Shown one piece after another: positions 26,340 to 35,126 of a DNA stretch of 64,000 bases. Below the pieces are notes generated by a model. That model had not been told where the DNA came from. It worked only from the letters and a program-made list of their open reading frames with translations, and did no database searches. The position numbers were made by a program, and so were the translations under genes. The stretch comes from Betaproteobacteria bacterium Ga0074130. GTDB lineage: Bacteria > Pseudomonadota > Gammaproteobacteria > Burkholderiales > Rhodocyclaceae. The stretch spans positions 1 through 64,000 of the forward strand of contig LNDZ01000022.1 of the NCBI GenBank assembly GCA_001464495.1. The letters are read 5' to 3'. Each line of letters starts with the position of its first letter. Position 1 is the stretch's first letter.

Positions 26340-26969
26340 CTATTGCGGCATCACCCGTAACCACACCTGCTGACCGCTGCTACTCTCGCCACTGCGCGCG
26401 CCAATACCAACGCCACCGCCCGATCCATCCAAACCAGCACCGGTGCGATTGCTGCCTCCGCTGCCACTGCGCTGGTCATCACCCACCATGATCCATTCAC
26501 CCATGCGGCCGCTGATCTGTGTGGAAAGCTGCAAGACATCAGTGGCGGTCGGATGACCCGGTACAGGACGCGCCTCTTCGGCACCCACCTCGATCTCCAC
26601 AAAATCGCCACGGCTACGCGGGGTCACGCGAATACCACCGCCCAGACTGCGGAACACAACAATGTCCGAAACAATCTGACCATAGGCATTGCGAATCACC
26701 TGACGCAAACGCAAGGGCTGCGTCTGCACCGAACTCAAGGTTGCGGTACCGCCATCCATGACCAGCAGCCGCTGCTGATTGCTCTCTCGACGCGTCACCG
26801 TACGGCGCGTGCCCTGCATCCCGAAAATGCCGTTCTGAACCCCCAGCCCTACATCCTGCCCATCGCTGGCACTTTGACCATCAATGCGAACTTCAACCAG
26901 CAAGTTGCCGGCATGCGCCGCAGACCATGCGCTTAACGCCAGCACCGACAACATCACTTTTATCTTCAT
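26340..26969 (-). CDS. Exported protein of unknown function, coupled to phosphoketolase gene
   Basis: The 209-aa protein has a clear signal peptide ([20 protein letters not shown]). The mature part has [15 protein letters not shown], a central beta-rich region ([23 protein letters not shown]), then [17 protein letters not shown], resembling short secretin-related exported proteins of betaproteobacteria. A Gly/Ser-rich stretch (about residues 172-200) precedes VWLRVMPQ. Its ATG overlaps the phosphoketolase stop by 4 bases (ATGA), which is odd for proteins in different compartments. I cannot assign a function. Confidence 0.65.
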   Translation of the reverse strand: MKIKVMLSVLALSAWSAAHAGNLLVEVRIDGQSASDGQDVGLGVQNGIFGMQGTRRTVTRRESNQQRLLVMDGGTATLSSVQTQPLRLRQVIRNAYGQIVSDIVVFRSLGGGIRVTPRSRGDFVEIEVGAEEARPVPGHPTATDVLQLSTQISGRMGEWIMVGDDQRSGSGGSNRTGAGLDGSGGGVGIGARSGESSSGQQVWLRVMPQ

Positions 26970-29362
26970 GGTTTTGTACCCCAGCTCCAATCACTGATTT
27001 CCGGATTATCCACGCCATGCAGCAAGGCGTAGTCCATGCACTGCTGGCGCTGCGTTTCCAGCGCAGTTACGGCATGCTGACTGCGCCCTGCCAGCCTCGG
27101 CACGCGACGAATTGCATCCAGCGCCAGTCCAAAGCGGTCGATACGATTGCGGATCGCCAACACCAGCGGCGTATCAATACTGCCTTTTTCCATATAGCCA
27201 CGCACATGCAAGTTGTCGTGATTGGCTCGGCGGTATGCCAGCCGATGGATCAGATAAGGATAGCCATGGAAATTGAAGATCACCGGCCGATTGCGGGTAA
27301 AGAGGCGGTCAAAGGTCTCGTCATCCAGCCCTTGCGGATGTTCGCTGGCCGGCGTCATGGCAAACAGGTTCACCACATTGACAAAGCGAATCTTGAGATC
27401 GGGGAAGTGGCCGCGTAACAGCTCGACCGCGGCGAGCGACTCCTGAGTTGGCACATCACCCGCGCTAGCCATCACAACGTCTGGCTCGCCACCCTCATCA
27501 TTGCTGGCCCAGTCCCACACCCCAGCGCCTGCGGCACAGTGGGCTTGCGCCGCAGCCATGTCGAGAAACTGCAGGTGTTTCTGCTTGTCGGCCACAATCA
27601 CATTGATGTGTTGACGCGAGCGCAAACAATGATCAGCGGTAACAAGCAGGCAATTCGCATCGGGCGGTAGATAGATGCGTGTGACAGCAGGGTCCTTGTT
27701 CACGGCCACATCCAAAAAACCCGGATCCTGATGGGTGAAGCCGTTGTGATCCTGCCGCCAGACAGTTGAGGTAATCAGCAGGTTGAGCGAAGCAATCGGT
27801 GCCCGCCATTCGACCTGACGAGCCATCGCCAGCCACTTGGCATGCTGGTTGTACATCGAGTCGATGACATGGGCAAAAGCTTCATAGGTCGATAAAAACC
27901 CGTGCCGCCCGGTGAGTAGATAACCCTCCAGCCAGCCTTCCAGCGTATGTTCGGAAAGCATTTCCATGACGCGACCGTCTGCGGCCAGATGGGTGCCATC
28001 CGCATCTTCCGGATACACATCGGCCAGCCAAGTCTTACCGGTCACGGTGTAAAGATCGTCCAGCTTGTTTGAGCTATTCTCATCCGGGCTGAACACGCGG
28101 AAGGTGTGCGGGTTGGCCTGCATCACATCGCGGAGAAAGCGCCCGAGCGGGCGGGTGTTTTCGGCCCTGTCACCGGCCGGCGTCTTGATAGGCACGCCAT
28201 AGTCCTGGACCACTGGTAGCTTGAGATCTTGACGTAACAGCCCACCGTTCGCATGCGGGTTCGCACTCATGCGGCGTTGCCCTTGCGGCAACAGCGCACG
28301 CAACTCAGGTCGTAAGGTACCGTGTGCATCAAACAAGGTGTCCGGCTCATAGCTACGCAGCCATGCCTCCAGCTGCACCAAATGCTCCGGCTTTTCATGC
28401 AACTGCCCAAGCGGCACCTGATGCGCGCGCCAGAAGCCCTCGACCTTGTGGCCATCCACTTCTACCGGCCCGGTCCAGCCCTTGGGCGAGCGCAGCACGA
28501 TCATGGGCCAATGCGGCCGCGTTGCCACCCCGCTGGTCCGCGCCTCACGCTGCAATGCCTGAATATCTGCCACGCATTGCGCCATGGTCTCGGCCATCAG
28601 CGCATGCATAGTCATGGGGTCATCGCCTTCGACAAAGTGCGGCGTCCAGCCATAGCCGCGCAGCAGGCTGTCCAGCTCGGCATAGCTGATACGCGCCAGC
28701 AGCGTTGGATTGTTGATCTTGTAACCGTTGAGGTGAAGGATGGGCAGTACCGCGCCATCGCGGATCGGGTTGAGGAACTTATTCCCATGCCAGCTGGTTG
28801 CGAGTGGCCCAGTCTCAGCCTCGCCGTCGCCGACCACCACGCTGACGATCAGATCCGGGTTATCGAATGCCGCACCAAAGGCATGCGACAGGCTGTAACC
28901 GAGCTCCCCTCCTTCATGCATCGAACCCGGCATCTCTGGCGTGCAATGACTGCCAATCCCACCAGGGAAGGAAAAGTCGCGCAGAAAATGCCGCAGTCCT
29001 GCTAGCCCTGCCTTTTCAACTGACTTGTCCGGATATACCTCGCCATAGGTGCCTTCCAGCCACATCGGTCCGAGTACGCCCGGTGCACCATGCCCCGGCC
29101 CAGCCAAGAAAATAGCATTGAGATCATGTTGCTTGATCAGGCGCGAAAGGTGCAAATAGCAGAAAGACAAACCGGGACTGGAGCCCCAATGTCCGAGCAA
29201 GCGCTGCTTGATGTGGGCAAGTTGAAGCGGCTCATGCAGAAGGGGGTTGTCCTGCAGGTAGATCATGGAAGCCGCCAGATAATTGCTGGCGCGCCATAGC
29301 GCATGCAAATCTGTGAGCTCTTTGCTGGATGGCGTCGTTGGCGATGGTGCAATTTGCGTCAT
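26966..29362 (-). CDS. xfp: Xylulose-5-phosphate/fructose-6-phosphate phosphoketolase
   Basis: The 798-aa thiamine-diphosphate enzyme cleaves xylulose 5-phosphate or fructose 6-phosphate with phosphate to acetyl phosphate plus an aldose phosphate. Motifs include [40 protein letters not shown] and the cofactor-binding [19 protein letters not shown]. Length is normal for the family (about 790-825). I use ATG 29362; the frame upstream to 29467 is not conserved. No acetate kinase or phosphotransacetylase gene lies nearby to use the acetyl phosphate. The exported protein gene is coupled downstream. Confidence 0.96.
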   Translation of the reverse strand: MTQIAPSPTTPSSKELTDLHALWRASNYLAASMIYLQDNPLLHEPLQLAHIKQRLLGHWGSSPGLSFCYLHLSRLIKQHDLNAIFLAGPGHGAPGVLGPMWLEGTYGEVYPDKSVEKAGLAGLRHFLRDFSFPGGIGSHCTPEMPGSMHEGGELGYSLSHAFGAAFDNPDLIVSVVVGDGEAETGPLATSWHGNKFLNPIRDGAVLPILHLNGYKINNPTLLARISYAELDSLLRGYGWTPHFVEGDDPMTMHALMAETMAQCVADIQALQREARTSGVATRPHWPMIVLRSPKGWTGPVEVDGHKVEGFWRAHQVPLGQLHEKPEHLVQLEAWLRSYEPDTLFDAHGTLRPELRALLPQGQRRMSANPHANGGLLRQDLKLPVVQDYGVPIKTPAGDRAENTRPLGRFLRDVMQANPHTFRVFSPDENSSNKLDDLYTVTGKTWLADVYPEDADGTHLAADGRVMEMLSEHTLEGWLEGYLLTGRHGFLSTYEAFAHVIDSMYNQHAKWLAMARQVEWRAPIASLNLLITSTVWRQDHNGFTHQDPGFLDVAVNKDPAVTRIYLPPDANCLLVTADHCLRSRQHINVIVADKQKHLQFLDMAAAQAHCAAGAGVWDWASNDEGGEPDVVMASAGDVPTQESLAAVELLRGHFPDLKIRFVNVVNLFAMTPASEHPQGLDDETFDRLFTRNRPVIFNFHGYPYLIHRLAYRRANHDNLHVRGYMEKGSIDTPLVLAIRNRIDRFGLALDAIRRVPRLAGRSQHAVTALETQRQQCMDYALLHGVDNPEISDWSWGTKP

Positions 29363-29488
29363 GTCGCTGCTACCTGGTTGAGTGATCCGCTTTGGGTTCG
29401 GATCATTGTAGGCGCAGCGAATAACAAGACTCTGTTCGGGATCAAACAGAGTGCATTCAAATGGCAAAGACCGAAAGGACTATAAGGA

Positions 29489-31294
29489 CTAAAAGAACCC
29501 CTCATCAAGCTCGAGCGCGCTCGCGCCGCCATTCACAACCGTACGCGCCAAGCCCATGGCAGTGGATAACACATGATCGGCATAGAAGCGCGCGGACACC
29601 AGCTTAGCCGGGCAAAACGTAACGTCTCCCTCAAAGGGCTGATCTGCATCTATTCTCAGTTGCGCTGCATGTGCTGCCCGCGCCATCATCCAGCCACCGG
29701 CGACTAAGCCAAACAGACGGAGAAACGGTACGGAACCGACCATGACACCGCGCACATCGGTGCCGTAATGGTTGACGATGTATTCGGCTGCCTGCGCCAA
29801 GGCATCAATCGCCCGGCCGAGGGGCTTGGCAATATGTGCCAAGTCCTCACTGCCGTGTTCCTCCAGCGTGACGCAGGTCTGCTGCATCACATGCATGAGG
29901 CCTAACAGCGCCGCGCCGCCATCCCGCGCAACCTTGCGCCCCACCAGATCATTGGCCTGAATGCCAGTCGTGCCTTCGTAGATGGTGGTAATGCGGGCAT
30001 CGCGGAGCAACTGCGCCACCCCGGTTTCCTCGACATAGCCAGCACCACCATGGACTTGCAGGCATAGATTGGCGAGCTCGTTGGCCGTCTCCGTACACCA
30101 GCCCTTGATCACCGGCGTAAGTAAATCCACAAAAGCCGCACTGCGGTCACGCTCGGCCGGATCGACCTCATGACTCGCTGCATCTTGCGCTGCCGCGACG
30201 GTGTAGGCCAAGGCACGCATGGCCTCGGTCTGGGTACGCATCAGCATCAACATACGACGTACATCAGGGTGGCGAATAATCGGCACCGAATCTGTAGAGC
30301 CTTCGATGGCGCGCCCCTGTACGCGGCTCTTGGCATACGCAACGGCCTTTTGATACGCCAGCTCGGATAATGCCAGTCCCTCAAGGCCCACAGCAAAGCG
30401 CGCCGCGTTCATCATGATGAACATGGTGGCAAGGCCCTGATGCGGCGCACCCAGCAGATAACCTTCGGCACCGCGGCCAGACTCGCCGTAGAGCATTACG
30501 CAGGTTGGGCTGGCGTGAATGCCCAGCTTGTTTTCAATCGATGTGCACAGCACATCGTTTTGTGCGCCCAAACTGCCATCGTCATTCACCAGACGTTTGG
30601 GGACGAGAAATAAGGAGATGCCCTTCACGCCGGCAGGTGCATTCGGCAGGCGTGCCAGCACGAGATGTACGGTGTTAGCGGCCAGATCGTGCTCGCCGTA
30701 GGTGATGAAGATTTTCTGGCCGAACAGACGATACGTGCCATCGGTCTGCGGTTCGGCACGGGCGCGAATGGCCGCCAGATCGGAGCCGGCCTGTGGCTCG
30801 GTCAAATTCATGGTGCCCGTCCACTCGCCACTTACGAGTAGCGGCAGGTAGCGCGCCTTGAGCTCATCGCTGGCCACCAGCTCAATGGTTTCAGCGGCAC
30901 CGATGGTCAGCATGGGGCACAGCGAAAATGCCATGTTCGCCGACTTCCACATTTCCTGAACTGCCGCTGACAACAGTAGCGGCAAGCCCTGTCCACCGTA
31001 CTCGGGATTGGCGGCCAGACCGGTCCAGCCATTGGCGACGAACTGTTGATAGGCTTCGCGGAAACCGGGCGGCATGGTCACGCCCTGCTTGTCCCAATGG
31101 GCGCCGGTGCGATCACCGCTAGCGTTCAGCGGTGCCAGTACCCCGCCGGCAAAGCGGGCTGCCTCCTCAAGGATGGCATCGACCATATCGGGCGTTGCAT
31201 CCTCATAACCCGGCAAACGAGCAACCTGCTCAAGCCCGGATAGCTCCTTGAGGACAAAACGCATATCACGCAGCGGTGCGGTGTAACTGTGCAT
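29489..31294 (-). CDS. Acyl-CoA dehydrogenase
   Basis: The 601-aa flavoenzyme belongs to the large acyl-CoA dehydrogenase group (DmdC-like, about 600 aa). The parts are an N-terminal domain (about residues 35-155), the FAD-contact TMNLTEPQAGSDL and KIFITYGEHD, the C-terminal helical domain with LQVHGGAGYVEE, the expected catalytic Glu in TIYEGTTGIQANDL, and a DUF4974-like C-terminal extension after about 470. It probably oxidises acyl-CoA esters in fatty-acid or related degradation. A good ribosome binding site, GGAGGA, and a promoter lie upstream. Confidence 0.93.
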   Translation of the reverse strand: MHSYTAPLRDMRFVLKELSGLEQVARLPGYEDATPDMVDAILEEAARFAGGVLAPLNASGDRTGAHWDKQGVTMPPGFREAYQQFVANGWTGLAANPEYGGQGLPLLLSAAVQEMWKSANMAFSLCPMLTIGAAETIELVASDELKARYLPLLVSGEWTGTMNLTEPQAGSDLAAIRARAEPQTDGTYRLFGQKIFITYGEHDLAANTVHLVLARLPNAPAGVKGISLFLVPKRLVNDDGSLGAQNDVLCTSIENKLGIHASPTCVMLYGESGRGAEGYLLGAPHQGLATMFIMMNAARFAVGLEGLALSELAYQKAVAYAKSRVQGRAIEGSTDSVPIIRHPDVRRMLMLMRTQTEAMRALAYTVAAAQDAASHEVDPAERDRSAAFVDLLTPVIKGWCTETANELANLCLQVHGGAGYVEETGVAQLLRDARITTIYEGTTGIQANDLVGRKVARDGGAALLGLMHVMQQTCVTLEEHGSEDLAHIAKPLGRAIDALAQAAEYIVNHYGTDVRGVMVGSVPFLRLFGLVAGGWMMARAAHAAQLRIDADQPFEGDVTFCPAKLVSARFYADHVLSTAMGLARTVVNGGASALELDEGFF

Positions 31295-31365
31295 GGACTT
31301 CCTCCGGCTAACACTGGGTGGGCTGGGAAGCGAGCATGAAACAGAACTGAAACAATGCTGCAGGG

Positions 31366-31394
31366 ACTATACCGTTTGCATAAATCAGATGCAA
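31366..31394 (-). promoter_or_regulatory. Candidate promoter of the acyl-CoA dehydrogenase gene
   Basis: On the minus strand TTGCAT (31389-31394) and TATAGT (31366-31371) are separated by exactly 17 bases, about 72 bases before the start codon. The rest of the 187-base spacer to the lipoprotein gene shows nothing else clear. Confidence 0.6.
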
Positions 31395-31481
31395 CAACTG
31401 TGATATTTACACCGTCTGCAAGCTCAACCTGTTGTACTGAACCAAATCGGATACAGCGTTTTGCAAAAACCCCTTATTGCA

Positions 31482-32102
31482 TTATTGCGCCTTGGCAGCA
31501 GCGACCGGCTGAACACACTCACGCTGTACCCAGACATGCAATTCGCGGGCAAGTTCCGCGGTCAAGGCACCACTGGCGGCAACACCGCTCTGCGCATCTG
31601 CACCGGCAGGCTGGCTGATTGCCAGCGTGCGACGTGCCAATACGCGCTGCTGCACGCCATACAACGTGGCACGCGCCTCTAGGACCAGCCGGCTACTACG
31701 TTCGCTGTCGAACACTTGCGACAGGTCATCAAGATCCACACGCAGGCGACAGAAGGGCACACTGCCCTGCGATGCCGATAATAGGCTGCGTTGCAGACGG
31801 GTAGAGATCAACTCGGCGGGCTGCGCGCTCCAGCGGCTGTTCACAAAACTTTCGCGGCGGTTACTGTCCGCATAGGCCAGACGGTAATACATGGCATTTC
31901 CGGACAACCATGTGCTGGGGACCACATCCAGTGTTCGCAACGCTGTTCCCGTGGAAACGCTGGCATTAACAGGCTCAGCGGACAAGTCGTAGTAAGCCAC
32001 ATTAGCCTTCGGTGACCCTCCGCCGACACAAGCGGCTAGCAGCAGGGGCATCAATACAGCAGCGAGTGGTGCAAGACGTAGCTTCATCTCGATCTCTTTC
32101 AT
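31482..32102 (-). CDS. Transport-associated outer-membrane lipoprotein (PqiC/ABC auxiliary type)
   Basis: The 206-aa protein has a lipoprotein signal peptide with lipobox LLAAC (about residue 25) and the PqiC-like pattern ANVAYYDLSAEP...RTLDVVPSTWLSGNAMYYRLAY. These lipoproteins accompany MCE-type lipid transporters. It starts by an ATGA overlap with the mlaD-like gene; an alternative ATG at 32087 would remove five residues. Last gene of the ppx-mlaEFD transcript. Confidence 0.85.
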   Translation of the reverse strand: MKEIEMKLRLAPLAAVLMPLLLAACVGGGSPKANVAYYDLSAEPVNASVSTGTALRTLDVVPSTWLSGNAMYYRLAYADSNRRESFVNSRWSAQPAELISTRLQRSLLSASQGSVPFCRLRVDLDDLSQVFDSERSSRLVLEARATLYGVQQRVLARRTLAISQPAGADAQSGVAASGALTAELARELHVWVQRECVQPVAAAKAQ

Positions 32103-33037
32103 GGCTTGGTCGTACTCGATGTAGCACTGAATCCCGCCTCACCCGGGCCCGGCCGCACTTGGGGGCGGCCGAACAGCAAGGACTGTGGGTTGTCATCCAA
32201 CGTTTCCAGTAGGCGCGAAAGCTGGCGGGTGGTATCCGTCAGCTCCTTCATCAGCGCGTTGGCACGAGGTAGTGTTGCATGGGCAGATTCGGTACTGCCG
32301 AGCAAGACCTCGACCCGTTCGCTGACTTGATTCAGGTTTGCTACCAGTTGCCGCACATCACGCGCCAATGCCGGTGTTTCGCCTGCAGCCTGCTCAAGAT
32401 GCACCAGTGTCGCATTGAGCTTCTTCATGTTCTCGGGCGACAGCGCACTACGCAAACCGGCGAGGACCTGCGGCAGCTCACGCAGCCCGTCGGAAGCGGT
32501 AGAGACATTGTCAATGGTGCGCTCTAGATTGGCGGCATTCTTCTCGCTGAACACCACTTCCAGACGCTCACTCATGGCGGCCAGCCGATTGACCATGCGA
32601 ACTGCATTGTCGGCCATGGCATCAAACAAAGTCGGGCGCAGCGCTATACGCGGCAACTCGCCCTCGGGTGCCGTGAGCAGCGCTGGGTCGCGACCGTTAT
32701 CATCGAGCGAAATATAGGTGAGGCCGGTAATTCCCTGCATGGTCAGGGTAGCCGTGGTGCCACGTGTTAGCTTGAAATCATCCTTGAGGCTGATGCGCAC
32801 AATGATGAAGCGCGGGTCCTTTGGGTCCACCCCTACTGACTCGACCTTACCTGCGCGAATGCCGCGATAGCGCACCACTGCCTCGTTGTTGAGGCCGCCC
32901 ACGCCCTGTTTGGTTTCCAATAGGTAGTAAGAGAGCTCATCTCTATCCTGACGGAACCACCAGATACAGGCAGCCGTAGCGAGCCCTAGAATCAGGACAA
33001 ACAGACCGGCAGCAAGTGCGTGAGCGCGATTTTCCAT
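32099..33037 (-). CDS. MCE-family lipid transport substrate-binding protein (MlaD-like)
   Basis: The 312-aa protein has an N-terminal membrane anchor (about residues 8-28), one MCE domain (about 38-115; GGLNNEAVVRYRGIRAGKVE, GITGLTYISLD) and a long C-terminal helical region (about 140-290). The single MCE domain plus helix is typical of the MlaD/Mce1 class, which forms periplasmic hexamers that bind and transfer phospholipid. It lies 2 bases after the ATPase gene and overlaps the lipoprotein gene by 4. Name by family only; the exact substrate direction is not known. Confidence 0.9.
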   Translation of the reverse strand: MENRAHALAAGLFVLILGLATAACIWWFRQDRDELSYYLLETKQGVGGLNNEAVVRYRGIRAGKVESVGVDPKDPRFIIVRISLKDDFKLTRGTTATLTMQGITGLTYISLDDNGRDPALLTAPEGELPRIALRPTLFDAMADNAVRMVNRLAAMSERLEVVFSEKNAANLERTIDNVSTASDGLRELPQVLAGLRSALSPENMKKLNATLVHLEQAAGETPALARDVRQLVANLNQVSERVEVLLGSTESAHATLPRANALMKELTDTTRQLSRLLETLDDNPQSLLFGRPQVRPGPGEAGFSATSSTTKP

Positions 33038-33039
33038 GG

Positions 33040-33993
33040 TCAGATGCCTACATTCTGCAGCGCACGCATGCTGCGTTCGGAATGAAAAAAGTTCTGGATA
33101 AAGGGGTGATCGATTTTCATAATGTCTTGCATGCTGCCATAAGCGAGTATGCGTTGCTCGGCCAGCACCGCAATGCGTGTGGACAAGGCGGCAAGGGTGT
33201 CGAGATCGTGCGTCACCAGCACTACTGTCAGTCCCAGTTCAGCACTGAGACTGCGGATCAGACGTACAAAACTATCAGAGCGATCCGGATCCAGCCCGGC
33301 AGTTGGTTCATCGAGCAGCAGCAGCTCGGGCTCCAGCGCCAATGCGCGGGCCAGTGCCACGCGCTTGACCATGCCACCGGAGAGTTCTGCCGGCATTAGC
33401 TCGCCATGTCGCGGCAGCAGCTCAACCATGGACAATTTGAGCATGACCAGATCGCGAATCGTCGCCTCATCAAGCCGCTTGAGTTCGCGCAGCGGAAAGG
33501 CGACGTTATCGAACACACTGAAGGCAGAAAACAGGGCCCCCTGCTGGAACAGAACCCCAAAGCGCTGGCGCAGCAAGCGTTCACGCAACACACCACCGCC
33601 AAAAAGCGGCTCGCCAAAGACGCGGATTTCACCCTCGGTCGGCGTCAGCAGACCGATGATTTGGCGCAACAGGGTGGTCTTACCGCTACCTGAACCTCCC
33701 ACCAATGCCACCAGCTCGCCTGCCTGAATTTCCAGATTCAGATTGCGGTGCACCCAGACCTTGCCGAAGCGGGTAGACAAGCCACGGGCCGAGATCACCG
33801 GCGGACAAGCCGGGATGGGCTCAACACTGCCTAGCACTGGGGAAGCCGCTTTAGCGGCTGAACCGTGGTTGCCCCCCTTCTGGAAAGGGAGATTGGGAGG
33901 GTTGTTCACACTTGCTGTGGAAGCCGCCTCAGCGGCCGAACCGAGGTCGCCTCCCTTCTCGGAAGGGAGGTTGGGAGGGTTGTATTGACTCAT
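33040..33993 (-). CDS. ABC transporter ATPase (MlaF-like) with a repeat-derived N-terminus
   Basis: The ABC ATPase domain starts at about residue 65 (VISARGLSTRFGKVWVHRNL), with Walker A GGSGSGKTTL (about 99-108), signature LSGGMVKRVALARAL, Walker B LLLLDEPTAGLDP and switch THDLD. Residues 4-51 are two units of an NPPNLP-x-x-KGG repeat encoded by a tandem 78-bp repeat; MlaF proteins normally lack this, so the total of 317 aa is longer than usual (about 265-270). The ATG overlaps the permease stop by 4 bases, so translation must start before the repeat. The ATPase drives lipid transport with the MlaE-like permease. Confidence 0.92.
   Translation of the reverse strand: MSQYNPPNLPSEKGGDLGSAAEAASTASVNNPPNLPFQKGGNHGSAAKAASPVLGSVEPIPACPPVISARGLSTRFGKVWVHRNLNLEIQAGELVALVGGSGSGKTTLLRQIIGLLTPTEGEIRVFGEPLFGGGVLRERLLRQRFGVLFQQGALFSAFSVFDNVAFPLRELKRLDEATIRDLVMLKLSMVELLPRHGELMPAELSGGMVKRVALARALALEPELLLLDEPTAGLDPDRSDSFVRLIRSLSAELGLTVVLVTHDLDTLAALSTRIAVLAEQRILAYGSMQDIMKIDHPFIQNFFHSERSMRALQNVGI
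33842..33983 (-). repeat. Tandem 78-bp palindromic repeat, two copies, inside coding sequence
   Basis: The 64-base units 33842-33905 and 33920-33983 differ at 9 positions by my count and are spaced by 78 bases, exactly 26 codons. Each contains GAAGCCGC-YTYA-GCGG and CCCTTCT-GG-AAGGGAG palindromes, then a TTGGGAGGGTTGT end. They encode residues about 4-25 and 30-51 of the ATPase. A related palindrome occurs at 22291-22326. Confidence 0.85.
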
Positions 33994-35126
33994 ACCCCGA
34001 TCCCCCGCGTGCTCATGGCAAACACCGCATCAATCAGGATCACCACCGTAATCGCCGTCACCACTGATGCGGTTGTATTGGCCGACAAACTCTCAGTGTT
34101 CGGGCGGACCCGCAGGCCGAAGTGACAAGCAACCAAGGCAATCGCGGCACCAAACACCACGCCCTTGCACAAGGCGATCCAGAGGTTCGCCACTGGCACT
34201 ACCTTGGGGAGCGTCTCGAGAAAAAATCCGTAGGAAATATCGAGCTGTATCTCGGCTGAGATCATGCCGCCGATCAGCGCCGCCGCGGTGGTCCACAGCA
34301 CAAGCAAGGGCATGACTGCCGCCAATGCCACCACCTTGGGAAACACCAGCCGCAAGGAGCGCTGTACACCCATGGCGATGAGTGCATCGATCTCTTCGGT
34401 CACACGCATCACGCCCAATTGAGCGGTCATCGATGAGCCGGAACGCCCCGCCACCAGCACGGCCACCAACAAAGGGCCAAGTTCGCGGATGATGCCCAGA
34501 CCCAAAATATTGATGATGAAAACCTCGGCACCAAACTGACGCAGCTGCAGCGAGGAAAGGTAAGACAGCACAATGCCAATCAGAAAGCCCACCAGCGCCG
34601 TCACAGGCATGGCCTTCACACCCGCCTTGAACACGTTGGCGCCAATTTCCCGCGCGGGCAGTTCAGCCGGGTAACGGCACAAGTGCAGCACATTCATGAC
34701 CATCTGCCCAACTAGCGTGATCAGGTCAATGCAATGCTGGTGGGCCTCAAGCACACGATTACCGATGGCTTGTACGCGTGCAAAAGGCAGATTCAGTGGC
34801 GTTGGTGCAGCTGGACATGCATCGGCAGTGGTGAGCCGTGCAAAGACTTTTGAATGCTCAGGGCGAATCAGCAATAGCTCCGGCAGTTCACGCCCCCAAC
34901 TGTTCCATAGCAACATGGCCCCGGCGCTGTCCAGTGCTTCGATACCTTCGCAATCCCAATTCACATTCGGTTTGGCAGCATGCTGCGTTAGCGCCTGCTG
35001 CAGGGCGAGCAATTCTTGTCCTACAGTTGCCAACGACCACGTTCCACTCAACGTAACCGTTGTCCCACCGTTCTGATCGGTACAGGCAAGGCCGGCACGT
35101 CGCTCAGAAGGTGGGCTGAATTTCAT
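33990..35126 (-). CDS. ABC transporter permease with N-terminal STAS domain (MlaE-like)
   Basis: The 378-aa membrane protein has an N-terminal STAS-like domain (about residues 20-105; TVTLSGTWSLATVGQELLAL and DSAGAMLLW) fused to an MlaE permease (about 130-375) with GANVFKAGVKAMPVTALVGF, FGAEVFIINILGLGIIREL and VAGRSGSSMTAQLGVMRVTEEIDAL. In E. coli the STAS partner MlaB is a separate protein. The start at 35126 overlaps the ppx stop (ATGA). It moves lipid with the ATPase and MCE protein. Confidence 0.92.
   Translation of the reverse strand: MKFSPPSERRAGLACTDQNGGTTVTLSGTWSLATVGQELLALQQALTQHAAKPNVNWDCEGIEALDSAGAMLLWNSWGRELPELLLIRPEHSKVFARLTTADACPAAPTPLNLPFARVQAIGNRVLEAHQHCIDLITLVGQMVMNVLHLCRYPAELPAREIGANVFKAGVKAMPVTALVGFLIGIVLSYLSSLQLRQFGAEVFIINILGLGIIRELGPLLVAVLVAGRSGSSMTAQLGVMRVTEEIDALIAMGVQRSLRLVFPKVVALAAVMPLLVLWTTAAALIGGMISAEIQLDISYGFFLETLPKVVPVANLWIALCKGVVFGAAIALVACHFGLRVRPNTESLSANTTASVVTAITVVILIDAVFAMSTRGIGV

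Noticed and set aside
28322..29005. Plus-strand frame opposite the phosphoketolase gene
   Set aside because: Antisense to a strong conserved enzyme and without any recognisable features.
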